A stretch of 64,000 bases of DNA from Sialis fuliginosa. Taxonomy: Eukaryota; Arthropoda; Insecta; Megaloptera; Sialidae. The notes beneath the pieces were generated by a model that saw only the letters and a program-made list of their open reading frames with translations, was not told where the DNA came from and searched no databases. How positions within the stretch are numbered: the first letter of the stretch is position 1; the number at the start of each line of letters is the position of its first letter. This document shows, piece by piece, positions 46,121-58,016 of this stretch. The stretch lies in the NCBI GenBank assembly GCA_961205875.1, contig OY540819.1, positions 2,296,501-2,360,500 on the forward strand, given 5' to 3'. Both the position numbers and the translations under genes were made by a program.

Positions 46121-46354
46121 AGTTTTTCTACAAATGTGTTTTATGTTTTTGACATTAGAAAACTAATATTTATATACAAATGGCAAAAAGAGCTGTAACC
46201 GTTGTAAGTATTTATGTTTTTTAATGTATTACGATATGTATATTCATAGTAGTAGGTTATATAAATAAAATATTTAAAAAAATGTATATTTAAAAATTAT
46301 TTAAAAAGATAGAAAGAACATTGAAGTCATGTATGGTTCTCCATACCGATATTT

Positions 46355-47353
46355 TTAAGCTGTAATAACTAATAAAGCTTAACTTTTTTAAGTTGATACC
46401 TCTGGAAAATAAACATTTTGTGGTACAGAACATTCACTGAAAATTAGGACCTGATATCTTCAACAGTTTTTGTTTTATTAAATTGTTAAAAATGGAATCA
46501 TACTTGTCTTTGATTAACAATAAAAGTTTTTATAAAACCTATATTTTTGTAAAACTGTTTGTATGTATTCTCAAATACTTATATAATCGATTTCCACGAT
46601 GAAAAAGTAAAAATTTTCAATTCTTTGGCAAATGGTAGCACTAAAATCTTATTGTTGAGATTTTTAATTTTAAACCAATTCAATTGTTTCATAGAACCTT
46701 AAATATTTAAAAAAGAATAGCCAGGAACCTGCTCTGAATAATTATTTATCTATTGGTGAAGACCGCATTAAAATCGGTTCAGTAGTTTTCGAGATAAGCG
46801 GTAAAAGATACAAAAATAAGCTTCTTTTTATGAAGGTAGGATAATTAATTGTATAAACAGTCAAATTTTTATAAAAATTGTGTAGTGTGTAATATACATT
46901 AAATAACTTTAAAACTAATAAACCGATTTTAATGTGATTTTCACCAATAGATAAATAATTATTCAGAGCAGGTTCCTGGCTATTATTTTTTAAATATTTG
47001 TGGTTCTATGAAACAATTGAATTGGTTTAAAATTAATAAAACTCAACAATAAGATTTTAGTGCTACCATTTGCCAAAGAATTGAATTTTTTTACTTTTTT
47101 ATGGTGGGAATCGATTATATAAGTCTTTGAGAACACATACAAACAGTTTTACAAAAATAAACGTTTTGCAAAAACTTGTATTGTTAATCAAAGACAAGTA
47201 TGATTCTATTTTTAACAATTTACTTAATTAAACAAAAACTGTTGAAAATATCAGGTCCTAATTTTCAGTGAATGTTCTGTACCACAAAATGTTTATTTTC
47301 CAGAGGTATCAACTTAAAAAACGTCTAACTTTATTAGTTATTACAGTTTAAAA
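46355..47353. mobile_element. fold-back element, ~430-bp arms
   Basis: 46355-46790 pairs with 46905-47353 around a ~115-bp loop; the ends carry AGCTGTAATAACTAATAAAG and an imperfect complement. The arms contain the AAAATCGGTTCAGTAG word of the dispersed repeat at 3884-4618, which may be the source of the palindrome. Confidence 0.8.
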
Positions 47354-47538
47354 AAGTGTGTCTTCAGCCATTTTAAGAAGAGAGGAATTTTCGCCCAGAG
47401 CACTCTTTTCTATATTGGATGATCACCCTAACTATCGATTTTGCATGTGTTTCATTTATTCTTGAAAATTTATATTTAAGGTAAAAAATTGATCTAAATA
47501 TATAAAATTAACTCTTTATTTGTATTAAACGTCAAACA

Positions 47539-47544
47539 TTTATT
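47539..47544 (-). terminator. poly(A) signal of the vasotab-like gene
   Basis: AATAAA on the minus strand lies 30 bases after the stop codon of exon 3, a normal distance for a short 3' UTR. Confidence 0.6.
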
Positions 47545-47573
47545 GAACAAATATTTATAAACAAGCTTTCGAC

Positions 47574-50500
47574 TCACTCATCATATTCTTCTGGACAATT
47601 TCCGTTATTTAATAATGTCCAACCTAAAAATAAATGCATTTATTTATATAATATGAGAGATAATAAATTATATGTAAAAATATTTTTTAAAACAAGATTT
47701 TGCTTTTCGGTGTACTAAAACTAGGGTTGCCAGGTCTGCTTCAAAAAAATAGCGGACAAGCGAGCCCAGAACATGCAAAAATAAAAACTGAAGACCTTTT
47801 TTAGGGTTCCGAAGAAACCCTATTAATCTCACTTTGTCGTTCGTCCGTCCGTCCGTCCTTTTCACTCAAAGCCAAAAAGCTAGAAAATTGAAATTTTTAC
47901 TGAACATGTAAAATGACACCCTCTAGTAAAATATGTACACATTTATTGAATAAATAATTTTTCAGGGGGGGGGGGGGGCAATAAGGAGCTAAAGCTAGGT
48001 AAAAAACATTTTTGTTATACCAAGGCATGTGGCACGTTAAAATGTATAACCAAACAAGCGGAATTTGACCCTTTTAATAAATAAAAAATAGAGCTAGAAC
48101 TCTCACGTCCTCGTCGTTAGCTCTGGGTTGTGCCGAGAAAGAGTGAATATTCAAAATATCATCGAATTTTTCGAATTTACGTACTGATGTCAGCCATATT
48201 GGATAAACCATTTTGAATTACGTGAATCTGACATTGGATTTGTAATTAGTGAACCCAAAAACCCCTGAATAAACATTTTTATCAATATTCTCGAAGATTT
48301 AAATGTCGGTGTCCTCCAAGGTTAGTAAATGACAAGGTTGCCTCATAACTCTGAGACGGGAGATGCGTCATCGTGAGGAACTCTTTGACATTATAAATGG
48401 CTGTCAAACTATATTTACTCTTTATTTTAGTTAAGCTGATTTATTGTAAGTTGTTTTTAAATATTTTCATTTGATATTGATAGTGTACTGAGTTTTAAAT
48501 CTAAATTTTTATTATTATAAATTATAGTTTTAAACAAGTGTTTTTTTTATGTGTAACCAACAAATGTATTTTCTTTAAGCATTGATTTCTGACATCATTT
48601 TAAAAATTTTATGAAAAAATATTATATGTAATAATTTGTGCTTCTGTAATAAACAATAATATTTACTTTTTTTAAATACAAATATCCAAAAATTCGAAAT
48701 AATTTGAAAAAAAACTTAATTTGTATATGAAACAACGTTTAAAGGTTCCTCAGGGTGACGTCATCCCACGCAGCCGCTGATTGGTCAAAAAGTTATGAGG
48801 CAACCTTGTCATTTACTAACCTTGGGTGTCCTCCATATTGAATCCGCCATCTTGAATTTCGCAAATCTGATAGGGGATTCGTAATCAGCGACCCCAAAAA
48901 CCCCCAAATGAGAATTTTCACGATCATACGATCATTTTAAAAATGTGTATATGTATAATAAATTATTGTCAAACCTGCTCCAGGATCTAAGCAGTTTGCA
49001 GCATTAAGTGTGCATTCATTGATGAAACTTTTCATATTTCCTGCAGTAGATTTTCCACATACAGCACTAACGGAGTCAATACAATCCCACAACAATAGAG
49101 CACATGTACATCTATCTGCCAGTGTCGATATTGGTAGAACTATAAAACAGAAAACTTTATTCAACTATTTATCACAAAAGGCATGATGCTAGTAACAAAG
49201 TATCACTGAAATTATGATTTTAAATAATGATATAAGTTAAAAAGATTCTAAAAAATGAATTTATTTTTATATTAAAAGCGAGATTAATATGATTTTTGTT
49301 AAAATAATAACGCAAAATACAGCAATCCGCCATGTCAGAGTGGATGACGTCACGTCTACGTAAACGTCATTTTTGTTTCATTAATATCTGCACTGTTTAT
49401 AAATTATTTTGTGGTTTTAATGTATCAATTTGCTCAGTTTTGTGTTACCAAAAGTAAAACCGACAAACGTTAGCGATGGAGCAAGGATTTATTATAGTTG
49501 ACAAGGAGTGTTTACATAGGCGTGACGTCAAAAATGCGTCATGACACGTGCCAGCGTTTTTGGCGTCGAACTCAAAATTAGTTTTAAAAGGGTCAATTTT
49601 TGTGATTAAACCATTATTTTCTACAGAAATAACCATTTTTTTGGAAATAAGAGACACGTAAGATCATCATAAAATAGTTTTTAAAAATTAGGCATCATGC
49701 CTATTAGTCCAGTAACTTTGTCGCCTGAATGTATGGGGTAGTATGCGTTAAATCCGGTAGTTCTGATTTTTTGCAGACTTGTTTATGATGTTGTTTTAAT
49801 GAATAATCCAAGTTTGTGACCTCGAGCGCCGAACGCAACTTTGTCAAAAATCGAAAAAACCGCGAAAAAATCGTTATTTTTTCAAATTTTGGCGATTATA
49901 ACCCTAAAGGACTAGTTTTTGAAAATACTTTTTTATAACGTTTTTAAAGTAGACTAAATTTGCTACAATATGATACTAGAATTGTCTCTGTAGACCCAAT
50001 AGTTTCCGAGATTAAGCCTTTCAAAGTTTATCATTTTTTTCGAACTTCGCAATTTTTTGCAATGTTTTAGACGTCACTCGAATAACTCTAGCGGGATGAA
50101 GTTCCAATTACCTCCGACGGAGTGTGCTAGTATTGCTCGTGTGAAGTCACGAATCGGAACCTAGCAACTGGTCCCCAGTGCTCCGCCATCTTGTCTATTT
50201 TGCTACCTTACCGTGGTTACAGAGACCATAGAGTTGATCATTCCAGGATCTTCCAGGATCTCTTCTAGTGAGTCGTTCACAATTATCTCTGATAATGAAA
50301 ACATGTCAACATCGTCGTCACGTAATATTAGATTAAGATTAAATAAACTGGTAAAGATTTAATTTTTGTCTTCTTAGATAAACTTAGAATTTAATTTATT
50401 ATTATTGGCATACACTATTTATTATTATTATTATTATTAAATAGTTATAATACAACAGAACATTTAAAATATTATATGGTATGGTGATGAACTATAAAGC

Positions 50501-53500
50501 CAAAATTTCATGCCTAAGTACTCCAAGCAGAGGAAGATGCTGATAGGCTCATCATCACTACAGCTGTAACTGCTGCCTCTACCTATGATATAGTGGTAGT
50601 CGTTGGTGAGGACATTGACTTGCTGATCATCCTTACTGCGATCTCAAACCAACGTGAAATTTCTTACAATAAATGTGGAAGAGGCAAAGCATCAGATGTC
50701 ATGTATTCCAGCATCGCTTCTTCAAAATCCTCTTTGAAACCAGAGCTTTTCCTCTTCATCCATGCCTTTAGTGGTTGTGACTCGACATCCTGCTTCTTTG
50801 GCTTAGGGAAGATGCAAATGATGTCCATAGTCGAAAAAAATCCGGACGTTGAAAAGCAAGCTGCGATTTTTCTCGACACCAACTCTACACCTGACGAGAT
50901 AGCAGCAGCAGGAGAGCGAGTCATAATTGCTCTATACGGAGGCAACCCCAACACCCATAACTTTGACGAGCTGCGGTACCAACTATTCACCAGGGCTGCG
51001 ACGAAAACCAGCTTAAATCTAGCCAGGTTACCTCCTACACGAGACTCTGCTCGATTTCACTCCTTGCGGACATACCATCAGGTAAAAATTTGTCCTTGCA
51101 TCAGTTACATATCATTCATCATTTTCTATTCTCATGTACAATCTTCTTAAAGGTACAGGCGTGGTTGAGAGTCACACTGAACCCTCTCTCCTGGGGGTGG
51201 ATATCCACACCACAAGGCCTCAACCCCAAAATGATGACCAGAGATGCAGCCCCACAACACCTCTTGCGGATGTGGCTGCACGAAGGGTTGTGGGAACGCG
51301 TGCAGCTGCAGGAAGGCAGGATTAAAATGCTCATCAGTCTGCAGGCACTGCAGCGGGGCCTCTTGTGACAATATACCTGATGTTGCAGAAGTAGATATCC
51401 CAGAAGGCGACGATCTGTCCGATGTCGAAATGGAGGATGACTTGTGGGCACAAGACGTCGACGATTCATCACCATCCCCTGATGGGGATATGCCATCCCA
51501 ATACGTCCAGATACGGACGAACCTCAACCGGGACCTTTCAAGAGGGCTAAATTAATTTAATTTTTTGATTTTGAATATTACTCAATTTCCTAACAAATAA
51601 ACTTATTAACTTTTGTTTTACTTATCTTTTTTACTTCATTATTCGTAGCTTAGCTTAAACATCATCGTTCACACTTCTCATTTTCTTTTTTAACATCCCA
51701 TCATAAAAGTACAGGGCTTCGATAGTATAATCAGGGTCAAAATTCATTCAGAACGACAGAATTGCAAAAAATTGCGAAGTTCGAAAAAAATGATAAACTT
51801 TGAAAGGCTTAATCTCGGAAACTATTGGGTCTACAGAGACAATTCTAGTATCATATTGTAGCAAATTTAGTCTACTTTAAAAAAGTTCTAAAAAAGTTTT
51901 TTCAAAAACTAGTCTTTTAGGGTTATAATCGCCAAAATTTGAAAAAATAACGATTTTTTCGCGGTTTTTTCGATTTTTGACAAAGTTGCGTTCGGCGCTC
52001 GAGGTCACAAACTTGGATTATTCATTAGGCCAACATCATAAACAAGTCTGCAAAAAATCAGAACTACCGGATTTAACGCATGCGGTGATGTATAAAGTTA
52101 CTGGACTATATTCACAACCTATTGTGGTTTTGTAATTTCTGTCGACAGTTCTGTGTAACACCCATCAAAATAAACAAAACGTATTTTCTTGATAACTTTA
52201 AAGCGAAATGCAATTGTTATTTAAAATCATCATTGGTTTGTCAGGAAAGAGTTAATAAGAAACAGTTCCATGGGCGCCGGGAGGGGGGTGCAAGGAGGTG
52301 CACTTGCACCCCCCTGTCAAAAAAGAAAAAAACACATGAAAAAATTAAGAAATACAATTTTTATTTATTTATTTATTTTATTTATTATTGGTTTGTCAGG
52401 AAAGAGTTAATAAGAAACAGTTCCATGGGCGCCGGGAGGGGGGTGCAAGGAGGTGCACTTGCACCCCCCTGTCAAAAAAGAAAAAACACATGAAAAAATT
52501 AAGAAATAGAATTTTTATTTTAAAATTCATTCTTTGAATAACAGTTTAAGTCACCTTGGTTATTGTCCAAACATTAAATGTACCATTTTGACCTTATAAT
52601 ATTTGATGAAAATTACGTTTTATCAAAAAATATGACGCGAATAAGAATAATATATAAACAAAACGTCTTTTCTTGATAACTCTATAGCGAAATGCAATTG
52701 TTATTTAAAAACATTATTGGTTTGTCAGGAAAGAGTTAATAAGAAACAGTTCCATGGGCGCCGGAAGGGGGGTGCAAGGAGGTGTACTTGCACCCCCCTG
52801 TCAAAAAAGAAAAGACACATGAAAAAATTAAGAAATATAATTTTTATTTTAAAATTCACTCTTTGAATAACAGGTTAAGGGGGTATTCTGGTCTAGAAAT
52901 TTGAAAAAATCAATTTTTTTTTGCATATTTTCAAAGTTTAGACCCTTAAGAATATGTCCTTAAATGGATTTTTCAAAATTCGAATTATTTTCGGAGATAC
53001 AGTGGATTTTGTGACGTAGCATCTAAGGCGACCGAGTGGAACGAATCACACAATAAACGCGTTTTTCTCGAAACTACATTTTTTGAAGTGGTTGACATGA
53101 TATCTCAAGTTCTACCCCACCGATTCCTTTGAAATTTGGTGGAAATCTTTTTTATATATCTCTATCGCGTCTGCCTTGGATTTTAAAAAATTTCAATTAG
53201 GAGTATTTTAAAAAAATTCGAAAAGGTCAAAAAAAGGGGTAAAAAAAATTATTTTTCATGTCGACGCCATTTTGTGAATTTTTTTTTTTTTTTGGCTAAG
53301 GTCAATGCGATAGCGACATCTTTACAGATTGAGAATTTTTCAAATTTTTTTGTTTCAGATCACTATAATCATGTCAACCAGGGTGCACCGTTTTTTTGTA
53401 GCCCCCACTAAATATCGAATTTCTGATTTTTTTTTTACAATTTTTTTTTATATTCTTAAAATGTCAATAAATATCATTCCAAAAAATGGATAGTAAAAAT

Positions 53501-55892
53501 GTTTTTAATTTTTTTTTATGTTAGTTTGAAAAATGCCTAAAATTTTGGCTTCTAGACCAGAATACCCCCTTAAGTCACCTTGGTTGTTGTCCAAACATTA
53601 AATGTACCATTTTGACCTTATAATATTTGATGAAAATTACGTTTTATCAAAAAATATGATGCGAATAAGAATAATATGCGCCGAAGAATATTAAAAAAAA
53701 ATAACGTACTTGGACTGGATGTCTTAATAGGTGTATCAACATTATCAACATCAGACTGATGATTGATATTATCAGTCTTGCACTTTTTGCACAAAAATCG
53801 TCTTACGTCGTTCATTATATATATTTAAAAAAATGACCCACCGTATTAGATCAAGAGTTCGCTGCAAAAAAAAACTAGTCTATCGAGGAATAGGGTAAAA
53901 TGTTTTTACTTTCTTATACTAATGTATATGAAATATACATTAGTATAAGTAAGTATAGTGAAGCCGATTTTTTTCGAACTCCGGATTTTGACGGAATTAT
54001 CTATTTTGACCTTCCCTGAATCCATTCTGACTATTTTCGCCATGATGTCTGTGTGTCGGTCTGTCTGTCTGTCTGTCTGTAAGCGCTGTAACTCAAATAC
54101 GACAAATCGTAGAAGGGTGATATTTTATATTTAAGATTAATTTTTGGCTGGGAAAAAAACGTCCTATTTTTGAAAACGATCCTTCAACCGGATACGGATG
54201 TTTACCTACGTCGATTTTTTAATTTTTCGAATTAGTCTGAAACAGTGCGAAATAGAGAAAAATGGTCAAGTTAAAAAATGTAGGTAATATCTATATATAT
54301 AATTTATGTTCTATTCATTTTTTTGTAAAAACGAATTTTTGAAGAAAAAAAATTTATTATAATTCAAATGGTTCATAACAGAGAAAAAAACATCTGCCAA
54401 GTAAATGCACAGTGCTTGCTCGTGCTAAATTCATTAAAACCGATTGTGTTCAGATAAATTGCCTGGCATTGGTTAACCATTTAATTTTTATACAAATTTT
54501 ACTAAAAAATCTTAGTTCGAATTTTTTCTTAAAACGCACCTGAATATTTTTTCATATATTTTTAATTTTTTGACAATTTCAATCTAAATCTAAATTTATG
54601 CAAATGTCAAAATGACATTTAAAACGTCAAAGTGACATTTAAAACGCCAAAGTGACATTTAAAACGTCAAAACGACACTTAATACATATATCCAATCAAA
54701 TATCAATTTAGAAAAACAAAACACGAATTTTTAAAATTAATTTAGATAAATCTTTGTAAGGGAATATTTTACAACAAACGTAGTAGACCCATATTATAGG
54801 AAATTTAATTCTCTACAAAAAATATTCTATAAAATTTTTTCGTAACATGTGTCGTTCTTGAGATATCTTGAAAAAATAAATATTTTGGGGTGTCACCCCT
54901 CCCCCTTACACACGATTTTGATGATTTTGAAATGGGACCGACCTCAAACCAAACCCAACCATCCGACCAAGTTTCAATAATATCGGTTCAGTGGTTCATG
55001 AGTTATGCGTGTGACAAGGATTCAGGGTACAGACGGACACACGGATACACGGACACACGGACAGACAGACAGACACGGAACGAAAAGTGTTTGTCTTGAC
55101 GTGAAACGGATAAATAAATTTAAAATTTTGAAATTGGAGAACTTTTTTTTTGTCTCAATCTGAAACGATCACATAGCTTCTCGTATCTTCGATATTGCGA
55201 GGAAGCAAAATGTATGGGGAATAAATTATAGATAATAACATACTCGATATTTTTTATCTAAAACATTTTTTTCTTATTTCAAAAATAATTCAAAAATCCA
55301 AAAATTTACAAGAGTAAACAACCGTTTTCAGTTATTACGTTTAAAAAAATCACTTGTTATATAAATATAAAATTATTCATTTTGTTCTTTCTTGTTAGTT
55401 TGTTAGAAATGTTTTAATAAACAAAGAATCACGTATACAATCACTGTTAGGTTAGGTTAGGTTAGGTATAAGAAAGTCCCGTGGTTCCCAAGGCAGATAT
55501 TTTAAATACAAAATTGGCCTTTGCATAAATTTGGCTGATTTTTTTTTGGAAGTCACATTCTATGTAACTTTCAACCTGACCAAATATTGGCTTCCAAAAA
55601 AATAGTTTTCGAAAAAAATATTTTATTTTTATTTTTATTTTGAACCGTTAGATTATCCTCACAGGCGAAGATCCATTCCACAGATGCATATTGAAATACC
55701 CGCATGATACGAATTTTAAATAAATTTAATTTTATATACCTAGATGCACCCCCCTGATAGAAACCTTGCGGGCGCCCATGAACAGTTCATTTATCATGGA
55801 AAATAACTATTTTTCAAAATAATATAGAACTCTTTGTGTGCTAACTTAACTTAGAACTTACCAAGAGCAAGTAAAAAATAAAGTAGTTTCAT
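47574..55892 (-). CDS. vasotab-like secreted Kazal-type peptide, 3 exons
   Basis: Exon 1 (55892-55862) encodes MKLLYFLLAL, exon 2 (49139-48975) the core and exon 3 (47623-47574) the tail; both introns are GT-AG in phase 1 and the 246-base frame gives 81 residues. Residues 1-18 form a signal peptide ending STLA; the mature peptide has seven Cys (about 21, 23, 30, 38, 53, 60, 75). SVSAVCG, then FINECTLNAANC, and the WTLLNNGNC end match small Kazal-fold proteins annotated as vasotab-like in insects. These are thought to inhibit proteases or act on channels, which is family knowledge only. The first intron is 6.7 kb and filled with transposons. The frame is undamaged and a poly(A) signal follows, so the gene looks functional. 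A paralogous first exon lies on the plus strand at 63043. Confidence 0.8.
47735..48310. repeat. dispersed repeat in intron 2
   Basis: TTTAGGGTTCCGAAGAAACCC is followed by CGTCCGTCCGTCC, a layout that recurs in many insect genomes. A G-run of about 12 lies at 47966-47977. No gene is seen. Confidence 0.45.
48317..48824. mobile_element. Mutator-type MITE, copy 2
   Basis: It is the same element as 27735-28259 in reverse orientation. The ends CAAGGTTAGTAAATGACAAG and its complement are flanked by the 9-bp duplication GGTGTCCTC (48308-48316 and 48825-48833). It lies in intron 2 of the vasotab-like gene. Confidence 0.9.
49707..52106 (+). mobile_element. 2.4-kb long-TIR transposon with a PIN-like/CXC gene
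   Basis: TIRs of ~350 bp (49707-50063 and 51761-52106) start GTCCAGTAACTT. Except for a divergent stretch of ~20 bp near the tips they are nearly identical. TA flanks both ends. Between them is one gene fragment on the plus strand (50527-51555). No DDE transposase is recognised. It may be a deletion derivative of a larger element that encodes the complete protein, or a TIR element that captured a gene piece. Confidence 0.8.
50527..51555 (+). pseudogene. C-terminal part of PIN-like/CXC-domain protein, frameshifted
   Basis: Frame 50527-51081 reads EEDADRLIITTAV, VVVVGEDIDLLIIL and later FLFIHAFSGCDSTSCFFGLGK, the signature of an uncharacterised high-copy family in insects and cnidarians with a FEN1/PIN-like acidic motif (EDIDLL). 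A 71-bp GT-AG intron (51082-51152) is followed by VQAWLRVTLNPLSWGW, as in the family. Near 51265 a one-base shift moves to CGCTKGCGNACSCRKAGLKC, a Tesmin/TSO1-type CXC Cys-rich motif. An acidic tail ends at 51555. The N-terminal half is absent: the frame opens after stops at about 50516. The function is unproven; a DNA-binding CXC next to a nuclease-like fold would suit a transposon protein. Confidence 0.7.
52229..52870. repeat. threefold repeat of an element's left end plus flank
   Basis: GGTTTGTCAGGAAAGAG, AACAGTTC and CATGGGCGCCGG-type sequence with a GGGGGGTGCAAGG hairpin recur at 52229, 52386 and 52717. Each unit joins host flank and the same transposon left end. The units differ slightly at their right sides. 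Confidence 0.8.
52879..53569. mobile_element. TTAA-inserted MITE with G-run ends
   Basis: The ends GGGGGTATTCTGGTCTAGAA and its complement are perfect for 20 bp and flanked by TTAA (52875-52878 and 53570-53573). The neighbouring repeat unit (52540-52560) carries the same flank with a single TTAA and no insert. The G-run start resembles the Kolobok-like element at 28319, so it may be mobilised by a related transposase. Confidence 0.85.
53914..53950. other. short AT-rich perfect palindrome
   Basis: TTATACTAATGTATAT and its exact complement flank three bases (GAA). No function is evident. Confidence 0.7.
54058..54081. repeat. (GTCT)n microsatellite
   Basis: About five GTCT units lie within an insect dispersed repeat; a complementary GACA tract lies at 55060-55075 in the same element. 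Confidence 0.8.
54600..54680. repeat. 20-bp tandem repeat, ~4 units
   Basis: The unit AAAACGTCAAAGTGACATTT recurs with one to three changes. No coding sense is evident. Confidence 0.75.
55446..55464. repeat. short (TTAGG)n tract
   Basis: Three TTAGG units and a partial one match the insect telomere repeat. The tract is too short and internal to be a telomere. Confidence 0.7.
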
Positions 55893-56030
55893 TTTTAGTA
55901 AAATTTACTTCGTATCTTCTTATAAGTAAAAATGTATAAACTTTGTATATATTGTATATATATAATAAACTCTAGATAAATACTACTTATGTATATTTAG
56001 GCGTTGTTGAAAATATGGTAATTATATATT
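55893..56030 (-). promoter_or_regulatory. promoter region of the vasotab-like gene
   Basis: Upstream of the ATG on the minus strand, TACGAAGTAAATTT lies ~12 bases before the start, AGAGTTTA/TATATATA sequence ~60-90 bases before, and TTTCAACAACGCCT ~120 bases before. The same three blocks in the same order precede the plus-strand paralogue at 63043, so they are conserved promoter or leader sequence. Confidence 0.55.
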
Positions 56031-56091
56031 TAAAATAATGACTTTTTACAAATAATTAAATCATAAATTTTTATGTAGGTGTATACATTTA

Positions 56092-56312
56092 AAAATATTG
56101 ATGATACTGTATTTAAATGGAATGAACAATAAATATATTTATGATAAAAATATCATTTAAATTCGATTTTATTTTAATGATTTTTTAAATTAATATTTTA
56201 CTGTTTATATGAAATTTAAATTCATTAAAATATAATCGAGTTCAAATTCAATTTTTATCATAAATATATTTGTCCATTCCATTTAAATACCATCAATATT
56301 TTAAAATATAAT
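56092..56312. repeat. AT-rich inverted repeat
   Basis: 56092-56182 pairs imperfectly with 56228-56312 around ~45 bases; both arms include ATAAATATATTTATGATAAA-like and CATTTAAAT words. It lies upstream of the vasotab-like promoter. Confidence 0.55.
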
Positions 56313-56399
56313 GATATATATAAAATATAATGGTTATTTTTATAATAAAGTTTCAGTTAAGTTTTTATTCAATTCTTAAAGTAGACATATGTATTGAAA

Positions 56400-56690
56400 A
56401 TTGATAATAACTTTGATAACTTAACTAGCTTTAATTTTCTTAGTTATTGCAAGCGGCACGCCCTGTTTCCATTGGCATTTTGTCCCAAATTTTGAGAATA
56501 ACATTCTTAAATTGCTGCAAATTTGAGAATTTGTAATCTGGGAGCTTAGATAACATATGAGACTAAGACCATACAAAATAATTGAGAGGATTGCAATTGG
56601 GAGAGCTTGACTTCAACAAAAAATAAACCAAATTATCCTTATACCATGATTGTATGGGAGGGGGCTCCATCTTGTTAAAATCAATAATAA
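56400..56690 (-). pseudogene. Tc1/mariner-like relic M2, C-terminal part
   Basis: The minus strand reads SSPNCNPLNYFVWS, a stop, HMLSKLPDYKFSNLQQFKN, then VILKIWDKMPMETGRAAC. This is the C-terminal third of the same transposase as relic M1, with the third catalytic acidic residue region (SSPDLNPLDY in the family) already altered. It ends at the TAA target of the next insertion. Confidence 0.7.
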
Positions 56691-57436
56691 CACAGGCCCA
56701 CAAAATAAAAAAATGGTATGAACTTTACATTATGGATTCTGAGCCGCTGAATCCGAATCCGACATCAGAATTTCCCCGAGACCCCATAATTTTCCTCTAG
56801 TCTAGGGAAAAAGTGTATACTTTTGTAGTCCGTCATATACATACATATGTATGTTACGTATATGGCGGACTATAAAAGTGCCGATATTTCCGAAGTTTGA
56901 AGATACGTTATTTTGAAATTTTATATTATTGTATTCATATCATACACTCTATTGATTTATGGAAAAAAAATAATAAATTTTGAAAAAAGTTGAGAGGTGT
57001 CTATTATACTCCCTAAATAAAAATTATAAGAAGTACCACATTTATGCTATTTTATAGCACTTGTAATACCAAACATATTTTGTATTACACACAAGTCACT
57101 ATTCTAAGCGGTTTACGAGCTATTTACAAATTTAAAAATTTTATCCTCATTTTCAAGGCTCGATTTTATCCTCTAAACTTAAAAACGGGCACGTATAAAA
57201 AATAGGTGTCCTTAATTTTTACCTGATTAACATTTTTACCAAGTTTCATTAAAATCCGAGAGTGGAATCTGGGGACGTTTCCTTGCCAATTATACACTTT
57301 TTCCCTAGGCTAGAGGAAAATTATGGGGTCCAGGGGAAATTCTGAGGTTGGATTCGGATTCAGCGGCTCAAAATTCATAAGAGTAGCCTATTCACATGTA
57401 AATTTCAGACCACTTTTTTTATTTTGTGGGCCTGTG
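56691..57436. mobile_element. 746-bp TIR element with TAA target duplication
   Basis: TIRs of ~150 bp begin CACAGGCCCACAAAATA. TAA flanks both sides (56688-56690 and 57437-57439). Relic M1 shows the intact target with a single TAA at 9696-9712. A 3-bp TAA TSD indicates PIF/Harbinger. The interior is non-coding. Confidence 0.85.
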
Positions 57437-57439
57437 TAA

Positions 57440-57603
57440 TCATCTCCAAAAAAATTGTTGGCATTTAGCATGACATTTTTATTTAATACTTCCTTCAAAC
57501 AGTATTTTGTATTGATTGTTATGCCTTTTTCAATAAAAATTAAGGGTAATTTGCCTCTTGGGCTGATGGCGCCCCAAACCATGACCGACGCAGTACTCTA
57601 GAA
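57440..57603 (-). pseudogene. relic M2, central part
   Basis: The minus strand reads VMVWGAISPRGKLPLIFIEK, then ITINTKYCLKEVLNKNVML, the region between the first and second catalytic Asp. It is interrupted at 57603 by a hAT element and resumes at 59721. Confidence 0.75.
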
Positions 57604-58016
57604 CAAGCTTGCCCAACCCGCGGCCCTCGAGGAGTCTTGGTGCGGCCCGCGAGGATAATAATAATAAAAAAAATCTATACCGGGTATTCCAGACCACCCG
57701 TCCACTATGTTTTACGCCCAAACTATTGAAGATAGAGTTTTATGATAAAAAATTTACTATATATATCGAGCCTAAAGAATTTCAGGAAAATGTTTACACC
57801 CCCTAAAACTCCTCCTTGGGGGGTAGTTTGAGGGGTACATGCCCGTTTCTCAGCAAAATCAAATGGAACGGTATATCCAAAGTAGATAATTTTAAAAATC
57901 ATAAAAAAGTAAGAAACTTTTGTAAAAAAAAATGTTTCATACATTCAATTGTTTAGAAAATATGGCGACTTGATCCAAAATTTTAGGGTTTTACTAAAAT
58001 TGCTCTATACCTTTTC

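Larger units (their letters stand above)
52269..55780. mobile_element. hAT-like element with triplicated left end
   Basis: The ends CATGGGCGCC and GGCGCCCATG are flanked by AACAGTTC (52261-52268 and 55781-55788), an 8-bp TSD. Next to each end is a TGCACCCCCCTG-like word. The interior holds a TTAA element, GTCT/GACA microsatellites and dispersed repeat sequence, but no transposase. It lies in intron 1 of the vasotab-like gene. Confidence 0.72.

Noticed and set aside
51119-51527. Two ~125-codon minus-strand frames
   Set aside because: They are antisense to the CXC-domain exon, whose Cys pattern and family match are on the plus strand.
55446-55464. Telomere signal from (TTAGG)n
   Set aside because: Only three full units inside a transposon-rich intron; short TTAGG tracts are common in insect chromosomes.
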